NCBI GenBank assembly: GCA_963682175.1
Contig: OY821772.1
Span: 44,910,925 to 44,974,924, forward strand
Length of the DNA: 64,000 nucleotides
Origin: Triglochin maritima
Taxonomy: Eukaryota > Streptophyta > Magnoliopsida > Alismatales > Juncaginaceae
Reading direction: 5' to 3'
Shown: positions 24,770 to 37,296 of the stretch, in pieces
Position numbering within the stretch: the first letter of the stretch is position 1
How the letters are laid out: every line of letters begins with the position of its first letter
Translations under genes and position numbers: made by a program
Notes under the pieces: model-generated
Seen by the model: the letters and a program-made list of their open reading frames with translations, nothing else
What the model was told of the DNA's origin: nothing
Database searches by the model: none

Positions 24770-27009
24770 CAGCGACTCCAACATCTCTGGTTCACAGGTT
24801 CTGTTCAGTTGTGCTTCTGTGTTTGAATATGGAGAGAGTCCACCATTTTCCTGCAAGCGTTCCTTCTAGTCCTCTCTGTACATGTCACGATATTCTACCA
24901 ACAACTTGTTGTTGCCAAAAGATTTGATAACAGTTGCTGCAAACCATGCCCTGCAAAATCCTTCTTCTTCGCTGCTGATCTCTCTCATTGCTCCCTTGTT
25001 AAACGTTGTCACGGTCACTTCAGTGTGGCTATTATTTTCCTGATTTTGGGATTTAAGGTTGATCATTAACATCAACAAAATTGGGAACATCTTAAGTAAG
25101 TTCACCCAACCCAAAGAAGTTGTGTTTATATTCAAATACATATTCAAATATATCAAAACATATATTCCATTGATTGAAGTCTGAAGAACTTGAAAATTTG
25201 ACTTATGTTGTATTAATTATTTCATTTGGATGTTGTATTTATTTTATAATGAACATTTAATCTTTCTGAGTAATTATTTTTTTACAAGTATATATTATTT
25301 TATATTACATTAGAGGTCATTCAACTTTCACTTTTCCATCTCCGTCTGGGTGCTTCTTATGTAGAGTTCATTCAACTAACGCCTCTACTAATTGAACCAG
25401 TGCGGTTTGTTGTTAGTTAGGTAAGAAACCATTGTCATGGGCATTTGGAAACTTGCAAACAAACAAAAAATTTGGTCTTTTCTGTACCTGTCTGATAGCC
25501 AAATATCTTGCATTCTTGCCTATATGTTTTTACACCAGTAACTGACGTCAACTTTCACTTTTCTGTTAATCTGCTTCTACATCAACAAAAAGTTCGGTAG
25601 GTGGTGTTTTGTGTGTCTTTGTGTGTTTTTGTTGTACTTTTTAGTCATTACAGGATTTCTGAGGTTTTTCCAACTAATTTTTGTTTACTCGTATAATCGT
25701 ATTTTGCAGACAACTAATCTTTTGGTTGGGGTTATCTACAAGGAACCACCAATGCACTGGAAGTAGGCAGACACCACTTTTCATAGTTCCATTCGTATGA
25801 TTGAGAGTAGTTGGTGGGAAATGATAAAATAAAGGAGATGCTGATGAAGAGAATTATATGATTACAATAACTATTCAACAACGACTAGGCACGAGAGCAT
25901 GTTTGCCTAATATGTAAATAAAAATAACAAAAAAATACGACGATTAATTATTACAAAAAGAGCATTTTTAGTGTTAGGCGTTGTCGTTTTAATGAGATGC
26001 ATTTCCTTATGGGGCCACAATATTATGACTTACAAGGCCATTAACACTTATAAAAAAATTATATTATGAATTATAGGTCCATGGCGACAGTTGTAAAGTC
26101 TATGCACTGAAAATATTTTTGCAGTGGTAAATCGATCGACGACCAGATGGAGAAAAGGCCAACCCCTTGGCTTAACAAATAGTGTTTTGTTTGCTCCAAG
26201 CAGGTCGACCGAAATAGACTGGCGGTCAATCGAATTCTGATTAATTTCTTCCTATAACAAATAGTTTTTTAGTTTCTCTCATCATTTCGTTATTTCGAAC
26301 ACTTATTCCTAACAACAACTACAAGAAGAAAAGAAAAGACAACCACACAAATATTGCGTGGACTATTAAATCCTCTTGACAAAAGTGAAAGATCACATAA
26401 AATATACATACCGCTGCTAAATTAGCCTACTGCATTAAACTTCCCGACGTTGATTTGGAGATAGGAAAGTCATTACGGTGGCAACTTTTCAAAGGAGGAC
26501 CACGTGATCAGTTACTTGATTGTGATGCATCTGACTTTAAGAATGCTATAGGAAAATTTGTAGCTACAAAATACCATTTTCGGTTTTCCCAATCCTATCA
26601 CGTTGTTAGCTATTTGTCATGTCTAATTCCAATTTTGCACCCGTTATCAGTTATTAACTAGCTAACTATTTCGTGGAACAACGTGGAGATATTGGATTCG
26701 AATACAAACAAAGGCTGGAGCCTACGATCAGTCTTTGGTCGTCATTGTAGTGATATGATATAAGAAAGTCACGATGATAGGTACTTTTATATAAAAATTA
26801 TCATGTTTAAAATTCACATGACTATACCAAAATTGCATTCTTTAAAAGGGCTATTATTACAAATTTACAATAAAAATTACCTTCTTCAAAACAAAACAAA
26901 AATATAGGACACACTATTTTTTACAATAAAAAACTTTAACTGTTCTTTATTGCCATGTGGCATTGGCTAAAGGCAAAACGTATAGTTTTTCAAAGAGAAA
27001 AGTAGACAA

Positions 27010-27229
27010 AATGCAGTTCGGAAGCCACAACCTGCAGTGTTGAGATCCCTCCGTTTGAGGGGTCGCCAGTTCGAATCCCAAGTGCCTCAGCATTTCTCTT
27101 TCGGTGAATGAGATTCTTATCCGGGCGAAGGAAATAAAGAAGGTGGATCCTTAGTAGTCCCGGGATTTATAACTTGATCGGCATCCAAAGGACGATTGTC
27201 CGGTGATTTTCCCGATTACCAAAAAAAAA
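27010..27229 (+). mobile_element. tRNA-derived SINE
   Basis: A tRNA-like head carries a strong internal B box (GGTCGCCAGTTCGAATCCC at 27060-27078) and a degenerate A box upstream. It is followed by a non-tRNA body (TTATCCGGGCGAAGG, GTCCCGGG, GACGATTGTCCGG) and a run of nine A at 27221-27229. This is the layout of a pol III SINE. Target-site duplications are not evident. Confidence 0.75.
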
Positions 27230-28317
27230 CCTTTAGGAAGGAATGCTTTAGAACATTCTTAACGCTGAAGGATTCAGGGGCGAGCGGGATTCAACCCACC
27301 CCCAACTCCCTTGACATGAGAGAATGTGAGGTCGGGTCCCGACCTGATCTGCGACTTGGGCCAACCCGAGTTGGTTGTTTTTGTTAAATAAACGATTAAA
27401 AATTAATTTTTTATATGTTTAATAAATTTTTATTGATATATATATATATATACTTATAATTATTTTTTGAAAATTAAAACAAATAACCAAATACTCTACA
27501 TTATCCCCCATACGTCATTTGGAGATCAATTTTTGGTAAAAAATAATTTTAATTTTTTTTAAAATAAAAATAAATAAATAACATATTTTCAGAATAAAAA
27601 AGATTTAAAATGACTTTAAAATAAATATATTAACATTATTAACTATTATCAATATTAAAAAATTAGGTAAATTATTTAATTGATGTGTATATTATTTTAT
27701 ATAATTAGAATTAATTTCTGAGAATTAAAATAAATGAAAATTAATAAGATAAAATTGTTGTGAAAATAATTTATTTAATAGTTTGTGTATTTTTGTGGTG
27801 AAATAAAAAATGATGTAAAAAGAAATGATTCGAAGAAGATAGTGTATTGAAAGTGAGGTTGGAGTTAAGAGTTGAAAAATAAATTGGATTGGGTTGTGAG
27901 TTGCATAGTATTTTTTGTTGACTAATAATGGAGAGAGAAATTGAGTCAGGAGAGATTTTTAAGCTGGGGTTAAGGTTACTTTTGGATTGGAACCATATCT
28001 TACACTCTACCGTCTACACCGTTTTCTTTACTTTCCAAACGTTAATCATGAGTTCAAGACAAAAGAGTAGAAGCTTATTGACGACTCTGACAAGTAAATA
28101 TACCATCATCATCCATTCAATCTCGTACAACAATAAAATACGACTCTGCCCAATTAAAGTCCAAAAACCTCCATTTCCATTTACTCCATCCCCACCAAAC
28201 CAAATATCGTACGTTCACATTTACGCCTTTACTCAAATCCAATCGACCCAAAGGCATAAAAACGATCTCCACCCCCACCACTTTGCTTTACTTTGCTTCC
28301 GTCATCCTTCACTACTA

Positions 28318-28320
<3 letters not shown>
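27230..28320. other. Intergenic and promoter region of the DUF688 gene
   Basis: Very AT-rich from 27380 to 27900, including a TA repeat near 27437. The sequence becomes C-rich from about 28140 towards the start of the downstream gene. No other gene is seen. Confidence 0.4.

Positions 28321-28321
<1 letters not shown>

Positions 28322-28352
<31 letters not shown>
28322..28352. repeat. (TC)n microsatellite in the 5' leader
   Basis: About 15 TC dinucleotides lie about 145 bp upstream of the DUF688 start codon. CT tracts in this position are common in plant leaders and core promoters. Confidence 0.95.
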
Positions 28353-28355
<3 letters not shown>

Positions 28356-28496
28356 CGGGTAACGCCGCACTCCCACTCCACCCTACTCTATTCCACCCTT
28401 ACGTCCCCATCACTCAACTCCAAACCAAACCCAAATCCCCGGCAAAGCATCTCCACTCCCATGCTCAAATCCCACCTCTCTCTTTGACTCCCAACC

Positions 28497-30416
28497 ATGG
28501 AGAACAAGAAGCTCGACTTTAACGCCCCTCTCCTCTCCGTCCGCCGCTTCCACTCCTCCATCTCCTCCTCCCCTCGCCCTCCCACGCCGGAGAAACCACC
28601 CTTGCCTTTCTACAAGTCCGACCTCAAGTCCGGCCCCGTTCGCGACCCCGGCGTCGTGCCCTTCACGTGGGAGCAAACCCCCGGAAGACCCAAACACGAC
28701 TCCAACCCCAACCCCAACCCCGAAGAGTTCGAACCGAAAGAGAGGAAGAACGACGGTGGTGACGACGACGATGACGTGGACTCGTTCTGTGACGCTATGG
28801 ACACGCTGTCGCGGACGGGGTCGTGCTCGATGAACTGCAGCGTCAGTGGGGTGACTGGGATTGGGGGGGATTCGGGTTCCGGTAGGAGCTTCTTGTCTTC
28901 CGATCCGCAGGCGCGGGATTTCATGATGGGGAGGTTTCTCCCCGCGGCGCAGGCGATGGCCATTGGTGGGTCCCACCAGGTGGCTCCTAAGAGGGCTGCC
29001 ACTTTCGGGAGGGAGCCGATGAGGAGGATTGAGAATGGGGAGAAAAGACAACCCCTTCCGTTGCCTTATCGGAGTGTTGCGAATGTCGTCGTGAGGCGTC
29101 CGCCTTTGCAGAGGCCGGAAAGTGATGAGAATGACGACGAGGATGATGATGAGGATGGTTGGGATGATGAAAGGCAGTTGTCTGTGAAAGGGTGCGGATT
29201 GCTGCCTAAATTCTGCTTGAAGAGCTCCTTTTGCCTTATGAATCCACTACCTGGAGTAAGGTCTAGAGGGCGAGGAACGAGACCGGCGGTTAAGGCTTCC
29301 TCCAATCGTGTTAATGTCGCTGAAGTGGAACATGAGGTGCGAAGTATGTGACATTTTGATTTTATTAATTTGTTCAAATTGGTTTGTATTGATTTTTCTT
29401 GGGTAGCAGACTTGGGAGGCTGTGTATAGGCACAAATTGGGGCTTGGGGTTCACTTGCGAGGTGAAGATGACAGCAAGCTAACGACGGAGTCCTATCCGA
29501 TCACTTACTGGAGCAATTCACAGTCGCCAGAGGGTTCCTCACCTTACAGGCACTCTAATGGTGGAGGCATTTCTCCATACAGGAACGATGTGCCTCAGTC
29601 TCTTTTCCGCGAGGGAAGGGGTTTCCTAGGAGTTCCTCCTGTATGTGATGGAAAAATTGAGAAGGTGGTATCCTTTGAATCCCGTGGTAAAAGCAGCAAT
29701 TATTGGGAGTTGAGGCCTCCTCGTAGTAGCAAATCTGGGTCAGGATCGTATGGGAGCCCTTTAGTGGAAAAAACGGTATATGTTGATCACCATTGTACAC
29801 CAGAAACACCCAAATCAAAGCCAAGTTCCACAGAGGCTAAGATCTTGGTTAATTCTGCCGATAGGAATTCTGAGACCGCAACAGTCAACGAGAGCATAGA
29901 AGAAAAGTTCGTCTCAGAAGTTCACGAACCAATCAAATTGCAGGATGTAACACCAGAGATTGTCAGCAATGATTTACCAGTTAATGCAGTTAGACAGAAT
30001 CCAATTCGTAGAATTGAACGTAAGGAACATGGAGAAAATTTCTGCATTCATAACTCAGAGACTACAAAATTGGAAAATAGTGGGAAAGGTCATCAAGCTC
30101 TTCTTCCTCCACCTCTCCCTAAATCACCATCAGAATCCTGGCTTTGGTGCACCTTGCCTTCTGTATCATCAAAGCAGGCAACTCAGGGTTTTCTAGGAAC
30201 CCAGCTCAGTTCCATGAAAAAACCCATCCATACAACCTGTGCTAAACCCAACATGGAAGACATTGACAAACCTTCTAATGTGCACAGCAGACAGAGTCAT
30301 TTCCCTAAGGTATAATGGTTCTTTTACCATCTCACTCACATAATTCAACATCGCAGGAAGTAATTTTTTAATGTCTTTTTTAGGTATCGGCAGAGGCCGT
30401 GGAAGAGGATAAATAA
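28497..30416 (+). CDS. DUF688 family protein (function unknown)
   Basis: Three exons: 28497-29336, 29410-30309 and 30384-30416, all in phase 0, giving 590 aa. The family signature is the short tryptophan motif VPFTWEQTPGRPK at residues 54-66. The region around it is rich in Pro and Ser. A poly-acidic tract (DENDDEDDDEDGWDDE) lies near 213-228, followed by a Cys-rich stretch (LLPKFCLKSSFCL). Exon 2 opens with TWEAVYRHKLGLGVH. No transmembrane segment or enzyme motif is visible, so the protein looks largely disordered. The first intron uses GAG|GTGCGA and CAG; the second uses AAG|GTATAA and TTTAG. Read-through of the second intron would stop after one codon with little effect on length. No biochemical role is established for the family. 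Confidence 0.88.
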
Positions 30417-33057
30417 AAGTCCATATGTACATTGCCTGTTTTGTGAATGTTGGCTTCCAAGTACTGGTTTTCACTGGTGTCAAGTGCAAAGGTAGCAATG
30501 TTTTCTTGTTATAGTTTATAGTTATTGATATACTTACACGTTCATAGTTTTCTTCAATTTTTTGCATCAAATTAGGTATTACTTCTGGGTTTTTTCTTCT
30601 CTTCCATGTGATTTCTGAAATAACTTCTCATGATTATATTGTAAGCTGGCTGCAAGTTGGTCAAGCTTTAGTTTGCTTATCATGTTCCTTGGGTCAGTTT
30701 TTTAATTTTAAAAAGTGACTATCCTCAAATATCATGGCACCTTGTAGTGACATTGTAGAAAATTACTGTTGTGGATGGACATGTTTCTTCGGTAAATGTT
30801 TCCACGGGTCTTTATTAGCCATCGTTAAGTATTATCTGGCCCTGTAATTTCCTGTGTAATTTGATTTGTACTGTAGTGGTAATAATCTTCATAAACATAG
30901 TCATGATAATTAGCCCTTATTCTAGTCCCCCAGCAAATCAGGTCAACATCACACCATAGAATGGAAGAGGTTCTAGTGTATTAAAACTCTTGGACTAGAT
31001 GACAGAGGAATAATACACCTTTTTAAAAAATTGCCGTTGTGATGGTATGGCAATAGGCAGTAAGCACAAATCATTTCATAAGAAATTAAAAAAATGCTGA
31101 TCTGATTTCATTAAATGAAAAAACAAAATGAAAACTGCAAGAACTTCATTTTATCATGTGTTGCTGCTTGTCACTCTCACTGTGTTCAACTCTAAACTTC
31201 AATTTGTTGTAAAGCGGGGCTGTATGGTGCCATCTATAAAGTTAGTGATGGCATCTTTGTGAGAACTGGGAATGCCTCAACGGTGTAGATGGAGGACTTA
31301 TTTTGAGGTGACAACTAAATATGACAGCGCAAAAACTACTCTGCGGATGTCGTTTTAGTTATAGATTTATAGTTAACTGGAAGTGCTTGGGTTATAGATT
31401 CATGTTTACTCAACACATTGTGGTCAAACTATATCAGGACATGCTTTAGAAAGAATAATAAATACCGATAACAATAAAAAGATCATAAGTTCCTTGTATT
31501 TTTTCTTTTTATTTCAAAATTGAGTTACTCAAATGTCGAAGTAGATTTATATTCCTCAATATGGCTTGATTTTTTCAATATGCTATTGAGTACTTAAAGG
31601 AACAGGCTTATAACTACCCTTAAACTAGAGCATTGTCTGTTGGTTTCTTTAATTGATCTCTAAGATCCCCTTCTTGTAAGGTCTTTTTAGATGGAATAAT
31701 TTGAGCATTGCATTGTACTAACTAGGTGGTTTTACTTGTTTCTAGCTTTTGTTCTTACATGCGTCATCACTTATTTTTACATTTCTGAATTGTTCCATAG
31801 CATTGCTGCTAAAATGTTTTGTAACTATTATTCTCCTCTGCGACCCTCAAACATGAAAGGAACTCTTACAGTTCCATAAGTTTTCTGATGTTTGTGTAAG
31901 ATTTTTTCAGCTTCAGTATGATTCTACGTGTAGTTGTCTGTCCCCGTGTTGTATGACTCTAGGCAACTGAACATTTGATTTGAGGACCGCAGTTTGTAGT
32001 TTTATTGTGTTACTCTCACATAATCTAAGAAATTTTTGGTTTGTCGTGCATTTCTTTCATATGTACCAAACAAGAAAACTACATAGCACACTTTCACTTT
32101 CACTTTATCTTCTGCAAGTATCAGGTTTTTGCAGGTTAAGAGTAGATAAGTTGTCTGCTTGGTTTTTAGATTGTTTCTTTGATATTTGTTTTCCAGAATT
32201 TTTCATACGGTAACTCTAGCTGACAACCTTGATCATGATGCGTTGGGTATAGGATGCTATTTTGAAGTGATTTCAGGCTGATATGTATTTGTTGAGGACT
32301 TGAGGTAGTTACAGTGCATGCATACATTGGTCTTCGGATGAGTAAACACAAGACTCCCACGCGTAGCTTGGCTAAGAAAATCACTACGATCAGGTAGAAA
32401 TGCTTGGATGACTAATTGAGGATTAAATATATATTTTATCATAGAAAAGCCACCTCTGTTCATCTATTAGTAACGAACGGCTAACTACAGACACCCTGTT
32501 AGTTTGTTTATGAATTAGCAACTTTTTGGCTTTTGTTTTGTACCGAGACGCAGATTATTTCCAGGGGCCTGAGTGTTGTTGCTGGGGTTTCAGATCGTAG
32601 TGTGTTTCTACCCGTTCTTGATTTTTCTTCATTTGCTTTTTAGACTACTAGATCTTGATTCCTATTGCGCCGCTTACTATGTATTCGATGACTGATCTAA
32701 TTTGTACTTCACTAAACTGACTGAATAACCAGATCATATGCCTAATCTCACACAATTTGGAGGTCTAATTTTCGAAATTACTACTCTACTGTGTTCCGTC
32801 TCACGCCTTTTTTGGGACGGACACAAGCTTTTGTGTTGCTTGCTGTGTCTTCGGTCTGGTCAAAGTTTGTAGTTGAAAAGGAACGCTTATCTGCAATCTG
32901 CATGACGTATTGATGCCTTAATGATACATAGAAAAGCATATGTATCAACAGTGGACCGATGTTGCGTTGGAAGATAACCAAACTTGGAGTCCGAGATGCA
33001 TGTGGTCATCTTTTTTTTTGTTTCTTGCTCATTTTCTGTTACCATCTTTCTCCAACG
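30417..33057. other. Downstream of the DUF688 gene; no gene seen
   Basis: AT-rich sequence without motifs beyond a probable 3' UTR in the first few hundred bases. Short open frames (31980-32213, 32166-32463) have no recognisable content. Confidence 0.4.
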
Positions 33058-33570
33058 GGTTAATAATAATTTGTTCCTTCAATTATGTCTTGATTTTATT
33101 TTGCACTATTAAACTTTAAAATGTGTTAATAATAATTTGTTACTCTTTTAAATTTTAAAATATATATTTAAACAATCATTCACGGTTTTTTTTGTAATAT
33201 TTTGTATTGTATTCTCATTACACTTTTAAACTTAGCTTTACGTGAAAATTTCAGATCGAATTGGAAGTCAAATCTGGTGAGAATTTGAATCATATTCAGT
33301 ACCCATTAAATGTAAATTTGAACTAGATATGATTTTATATTCAATTTGAATTTTCACGTAAAATTAGTATTAAAAGTTTATTATTAGGTATACAACACAA
33401 AAAATATATCAAAAGGACCGACAAATGAATGTTTAAATAATTGATTTTTAAAGTTTGGCAAAATAATGTTACAAAACGAAAGTTCAGATGTTAACTGTCA
33501 CATTTTAAAATTTAGAGTTGTAAAGTAAAATTAAGATATAGTTGAAGGAGACAAATTGTAATTAACTAAT
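33058..33570. mobile_element. Long-hairpin MITE-like element
   Basis: The two halves are imperfect inverted copies of each other over about 230 bp. The outer ends read GTTAATAATAATTTGTTCCTTC and, complemented from the right, GTTAATTACAATTTGTCTCCTTC. An inner pair is TTTACGTGAAAATT against AATTTTCACGTAAAAT. No transposase and no clear target duplication were found. It is a fold-back or MITE-type element whose superfamily cannot be assigned. Confidence 0.6.
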
Positions 33571-34512
33571 CCAGTGGACTCATTCTTGTCAGCCAAGAGC
33601 TACAACGAATTGACAAGTAAACAAAAATTATTGTCTCCTAGGTTATTTAGGGTTGGCATGATAACACCTTTTGAGCTTCTTATGGTTTCTTCCGGAACAT
33701 CATATGGATCTGCCATGAAAATCGAACAATCCACACAGATTCCACTCTCTTTGAGGTCCACGTTTCATAAGGTCCAAATTGCACAAAATTCGGATGGATT
33801 TTTTAAGACACAAATTGACTTTTAGGCTCACTGCGAAAATTAGAGTTCTCCATAAATTGTTAGACCTAATCACCTAAACAGACCCGTAGTCTAACTGGTT
33901 TTGAGTTAAAGTAGTTTACTCTTACAGAAGAGCCGAGCACTATTTTATCAATAAAATGTTATCTCGCAGCAAGACCGTAATTATTTCAGTCCACGAGAGA
34001 CACCCTAACAATTCCAATCACTCAAAAGAATTTAAGGAAGCATAATCCCTCGTGGTCCACGAAGACTACGTGAAGTCATAAACCACTCCAACAAAGTTGA
34101 GTGCATCATCTTATATATAAAATTCCCGTCAATGAATCTCTAGTTAATAATATACAACCGAATAAGAAACAAACGCTTTATAATCAACTTGTTTACCAAG
34201 AAGACTCCAAGTTCACACTAACGTGGCCATCTCTCGTATTTTTCTTATTAGTTTCTTTTTGTCCAAGCACTCATGGTAATAAACATCAGTATTAAAAGCC
34301 CATACATACGAACAAATAACATGTGAAATTGGATTAAACAATTACAAGAACCGTGGGGCACAAGTCTATCTTGGTGTTGACAAGTCAATCCAAATCTTGC
34401 AACGTTATGTCATCTTCTCCTACTTATATGCTCAAGATCTTGAGATCCAGCTCAAGTCTTAGGCGAGCTCAAAGATTGTTTTTGGTCGTATATTTTGTTC
34501 TACTAAAGTGTG

Positions 34513-35653
34513 ATGTCGGGCAAGAACGAACAAGAAAAGTCAAACCCGTCTATGTTGGTAACGAACTCCAAAGTCATCATCACAAGCAGCGTTGCAACTG
34601 AAGATGTGATAGCCATGACGGATTACATCACCCGGTTTGGTATTGCTTATTTTTGTATCATTTATTCATTCCAACCAAAACTTTGTTTCTGCTTACCAAG
34701 ATACCAAATATCTCAGCTAATTAAGATGCTACTGTTTCTTAGAAGAAAAGGTATAGGTGCTACTGCTACGACATGATCCGGGTTTAGCAAAAACAATTAT
34801 GAAACTCTTTGCCAATTTGTGAATCGTAGTTGAAATAGGGGACTCATAAGCTTCAAGTGTTTAATTGATCTTCAAAAAAATTGGGTTGAAGAAATTCCCA
34901 TTAATACTTGATTTCAGTTTCATTGACATATCACATATGCGTTTCCCCCCCTAAGAAGTGTTACGGCCACGGAAACAAAATTCAATAAAATTTCCACCAC
35001 TCATACCTTTCGTTTAGCGAGAGCCCATATTTCTGGATTGTAAAGTCTGGACTGGAGTAGGGCTAAGTCGAATGTAAACTCATGGATTCAGTAGATTACT
35101 CGGCTCAGTTAAAGTCGATCTGGGCCCTCATAGTCATGTTGACCACATTTATCTCGAGCTTATTAAGATCGTGAAATAGTGAATTGAAGCTTTTGAGGTC
35201 TTGAACTTGAAGTCTTTTTGGTGTAATGAAAATTTGTATGACTAAGAAAAGTCAAGGTTGTAAGTTTTTTATTAAACTAAAAGTTATCAAAAAAACATGC
35301 AATGTTGAAGGGTGTTGGTGATATTTTGAACTATTTGGAGAAAATTCATGAAATCACGCCATAACAAATATTGGAAAAAGTCAAAATTACCATATTAATG
35401 TGACCAAACCAACCATTTCAAACTTTTTATGTCTTTATCATTTTCCACATGAACATGTCTTTATGTGATTATTAATTAACAAACATGATTTATTTAACAA
35501 GATGAGGCGGCAAAGAAGAGAGTACAAAACATGAACAAGAAACTGACACATCTGGAGATGAAGATGAATGCGTTGGAAGGAAAAGTGGAAAATGCCAATC
35601 AAGCATCTACATCACTACATGGGAATGTTGATCATGATTTCTCCTCTCTCTAG
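34513..35653 (+). CDS. Probable small gene (93 aa) with an 8-nt internal exon
   Basis: Proposed exons are 34513-34634, 34743-34750 and 35502-35653. The junctions are CCG|GTTTGG, then CTTAG|AAGAAAAG|GTATAG, then AACAAG|ATGAGG. Phases fit exactly and give 93 codons plus a stop. The first exon encodes a Ser/Thr-rich start and VATEDVIAMTDYITR. The joined product continues RKDEAAKKRVQNMNKKL and then a heptad-like helix (THLEMKMNALEGKVENAN), so a basic stretch precedes a short coiled coil. The reading is not recognised with certainty; it resembles a small plant protein rather than random sequence. Alternatives are two unrelated gene fragments or a pseudogene. A transcript would settle it. Confidence 0.45.
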
Positions 35654-37296
35654 CATGTTCCCAATTGATGCTTTCCATTTTGGTTCTCTACACTTTTTAT
35701 TTGATGGACGAGTGCTACACTCCAACTTCTCACAGGATGTTTTGTACATAAATTAGTGTGGAATGAATCACAATTTAGTACTGGAACATGTGGAGTGGCG
35801 TTGGGATTCTTATCTTTGTTAGTTTATTGTAGGGTTGGTCTATGTAGTATTCATTTGTGTGTGTGTGTGTGTTTATGATTAGATATATAAAACTTTTCAT
35901 TGTGGAATATAGTTGGTGGGAGTTGTCAAGTTGGTGGATTCAAACCCAAAATAACAAGGAGAAGACTGTTTGCCTACTCATCGGTATAAGTTCGAATGTA
36001 TAATTAATGGATATAGCTAAACAATAGTGAAATCGTACTTGATGTATTTTGCTTCAAGCTAGGGGAAACATTAATGAGAGATTTATTTTATGCTAGTAAC
36101 TTTAAAATAATACTAATATATTTCTACCTTCTAATTGATCCCCCATCTCTCCTCTTCCTTTCTCATCCTATTTATTTTTCAAAAGTATATTACTAGTTAC
36201 AAATGATAATGTGTTACCTAGTAAAAAAAGTCAAATATATTTTTCAAAAAATATAAGGGAGTTCCAAGTTGGGCACCACATTATTATTTGCATGAGAACC
36301 AAATGAATTTTCTGAATTTTGGTCCCGGGATCAAGGGTGATCATGTACAATATCATGAGAGAGGAAGGTGAATTATCATGTGCAACAAGTTTTAGGTTCC
36401 GTTGGTATGAATTCAAATCAAATATACCTGGCTTGTCGACCTACATTGCATGCGAGCCACATAATTCCATGATTTTTACTCATCTCTACTATATAAAACA
36501 ACTATTTCTTGCATGTGAGATATATCTATGTTACCTAAAAGAGCAAGTACTAGTCAAATATAGTTTAAATCCATACCAACAAATCATTTTTCGTGTAACG
36601 TGTGAGGAGACTGTGATTTGAATGCCCGAGGCAATTTTAGGAGTAGAAATGCCATAAGAATTTTAGGAGTAGAAATACCATCCTTAACAGAATTTGATCA
36701 ACATGCACTTAGCACTAATCACACTCGACCAGTGGATGGCTTCGGCATTTTATATCAAAGCTTCCAGTTGGAACTTAAGAGTGCTTCGATACACACACAA
36801 AGATGATAAGTTCTAGAGGTTGGAGAAAGGACATTGTTAGGGCACTTTGGAATTTGCTACATATAGGACATATGATATACACTCTTTTATTATTTATTGT
36901 AACACAATGATCTATATGTTACCGTTTTCTATTTTGATACTCTTATCCTATTTTCTACTCCTAATTTCCATTTACCAGGTGATTAATATCGAACATATGG
37001 CCTAACTCTATTAGACCACAGGTCCATGGGAAGTAAGAGCTCCGTACCTCACATGAAATCTAAGAAATAGTTTACCAAAAAGTGAGACCACAAAACACTT
37101 GAAATTAAGGGCAGGCAACTAATCATCATATGGATAGTACATAATGTTCCAAACAGATCAAGAACCACAAGGGTCGACGAAACTATACCTTTATTTGTGC
37201 ATGCATGCATGCATATATGCATGCGTCCACGACATCACATCTACTGTACTCTTAATTAACTACATGGCCTCGAGACATGCGAGTACTTGAAAGATC
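35654..37296. other. Intergenic region
   Basis: It contains a short GT microsatellite near 35857-35872, a 31-bp imperfect tandem copy around 36630-36680 (TTTTAGGAGTAGAAAT repeated), and a CATGCA-rich block at 37199-37225. No gene is seen. Confidence 0.4.
37199..37225. promoter_or_regulatory. Cluster of RY (CATGCA) motifs
   Basis: GCATGCATGCATGC, then GCATATATGCATGC, lies just downstream of the GARP gene stop codon. CATGCA is the RY element bound by plant B3-domain regulators. Regulatory use here is unproven, and it may simply be a microsatellite. Confidence 0.35.

Larger units (their letters stand above)
23000..27009. other. Intergenic region, no recognisable gene
   Basis: Mostly AT-rich. 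It includes open stretches without recognisable motifs (23979-24170 minus, 24866-25156 minus, 26455-26661 plus), a cluster of GGACACG/CGTGTCC motifs at 24465-24605, and a CTT microsatellite at 24739-24769. Confidence 0.4.

Noticed and set aside
27060..27078. Possible tRNA gene from the GTTCGAATCCC box
   Set aside because: No acceptor stem or proper A box, and a SINE body with an A tail follows.
28388..29051. Antisense open frames across the first DUF688 exon
   Set aside because: Shadow frames of a GC-rich exon. The sense strand carries the family signature and working splice sites.
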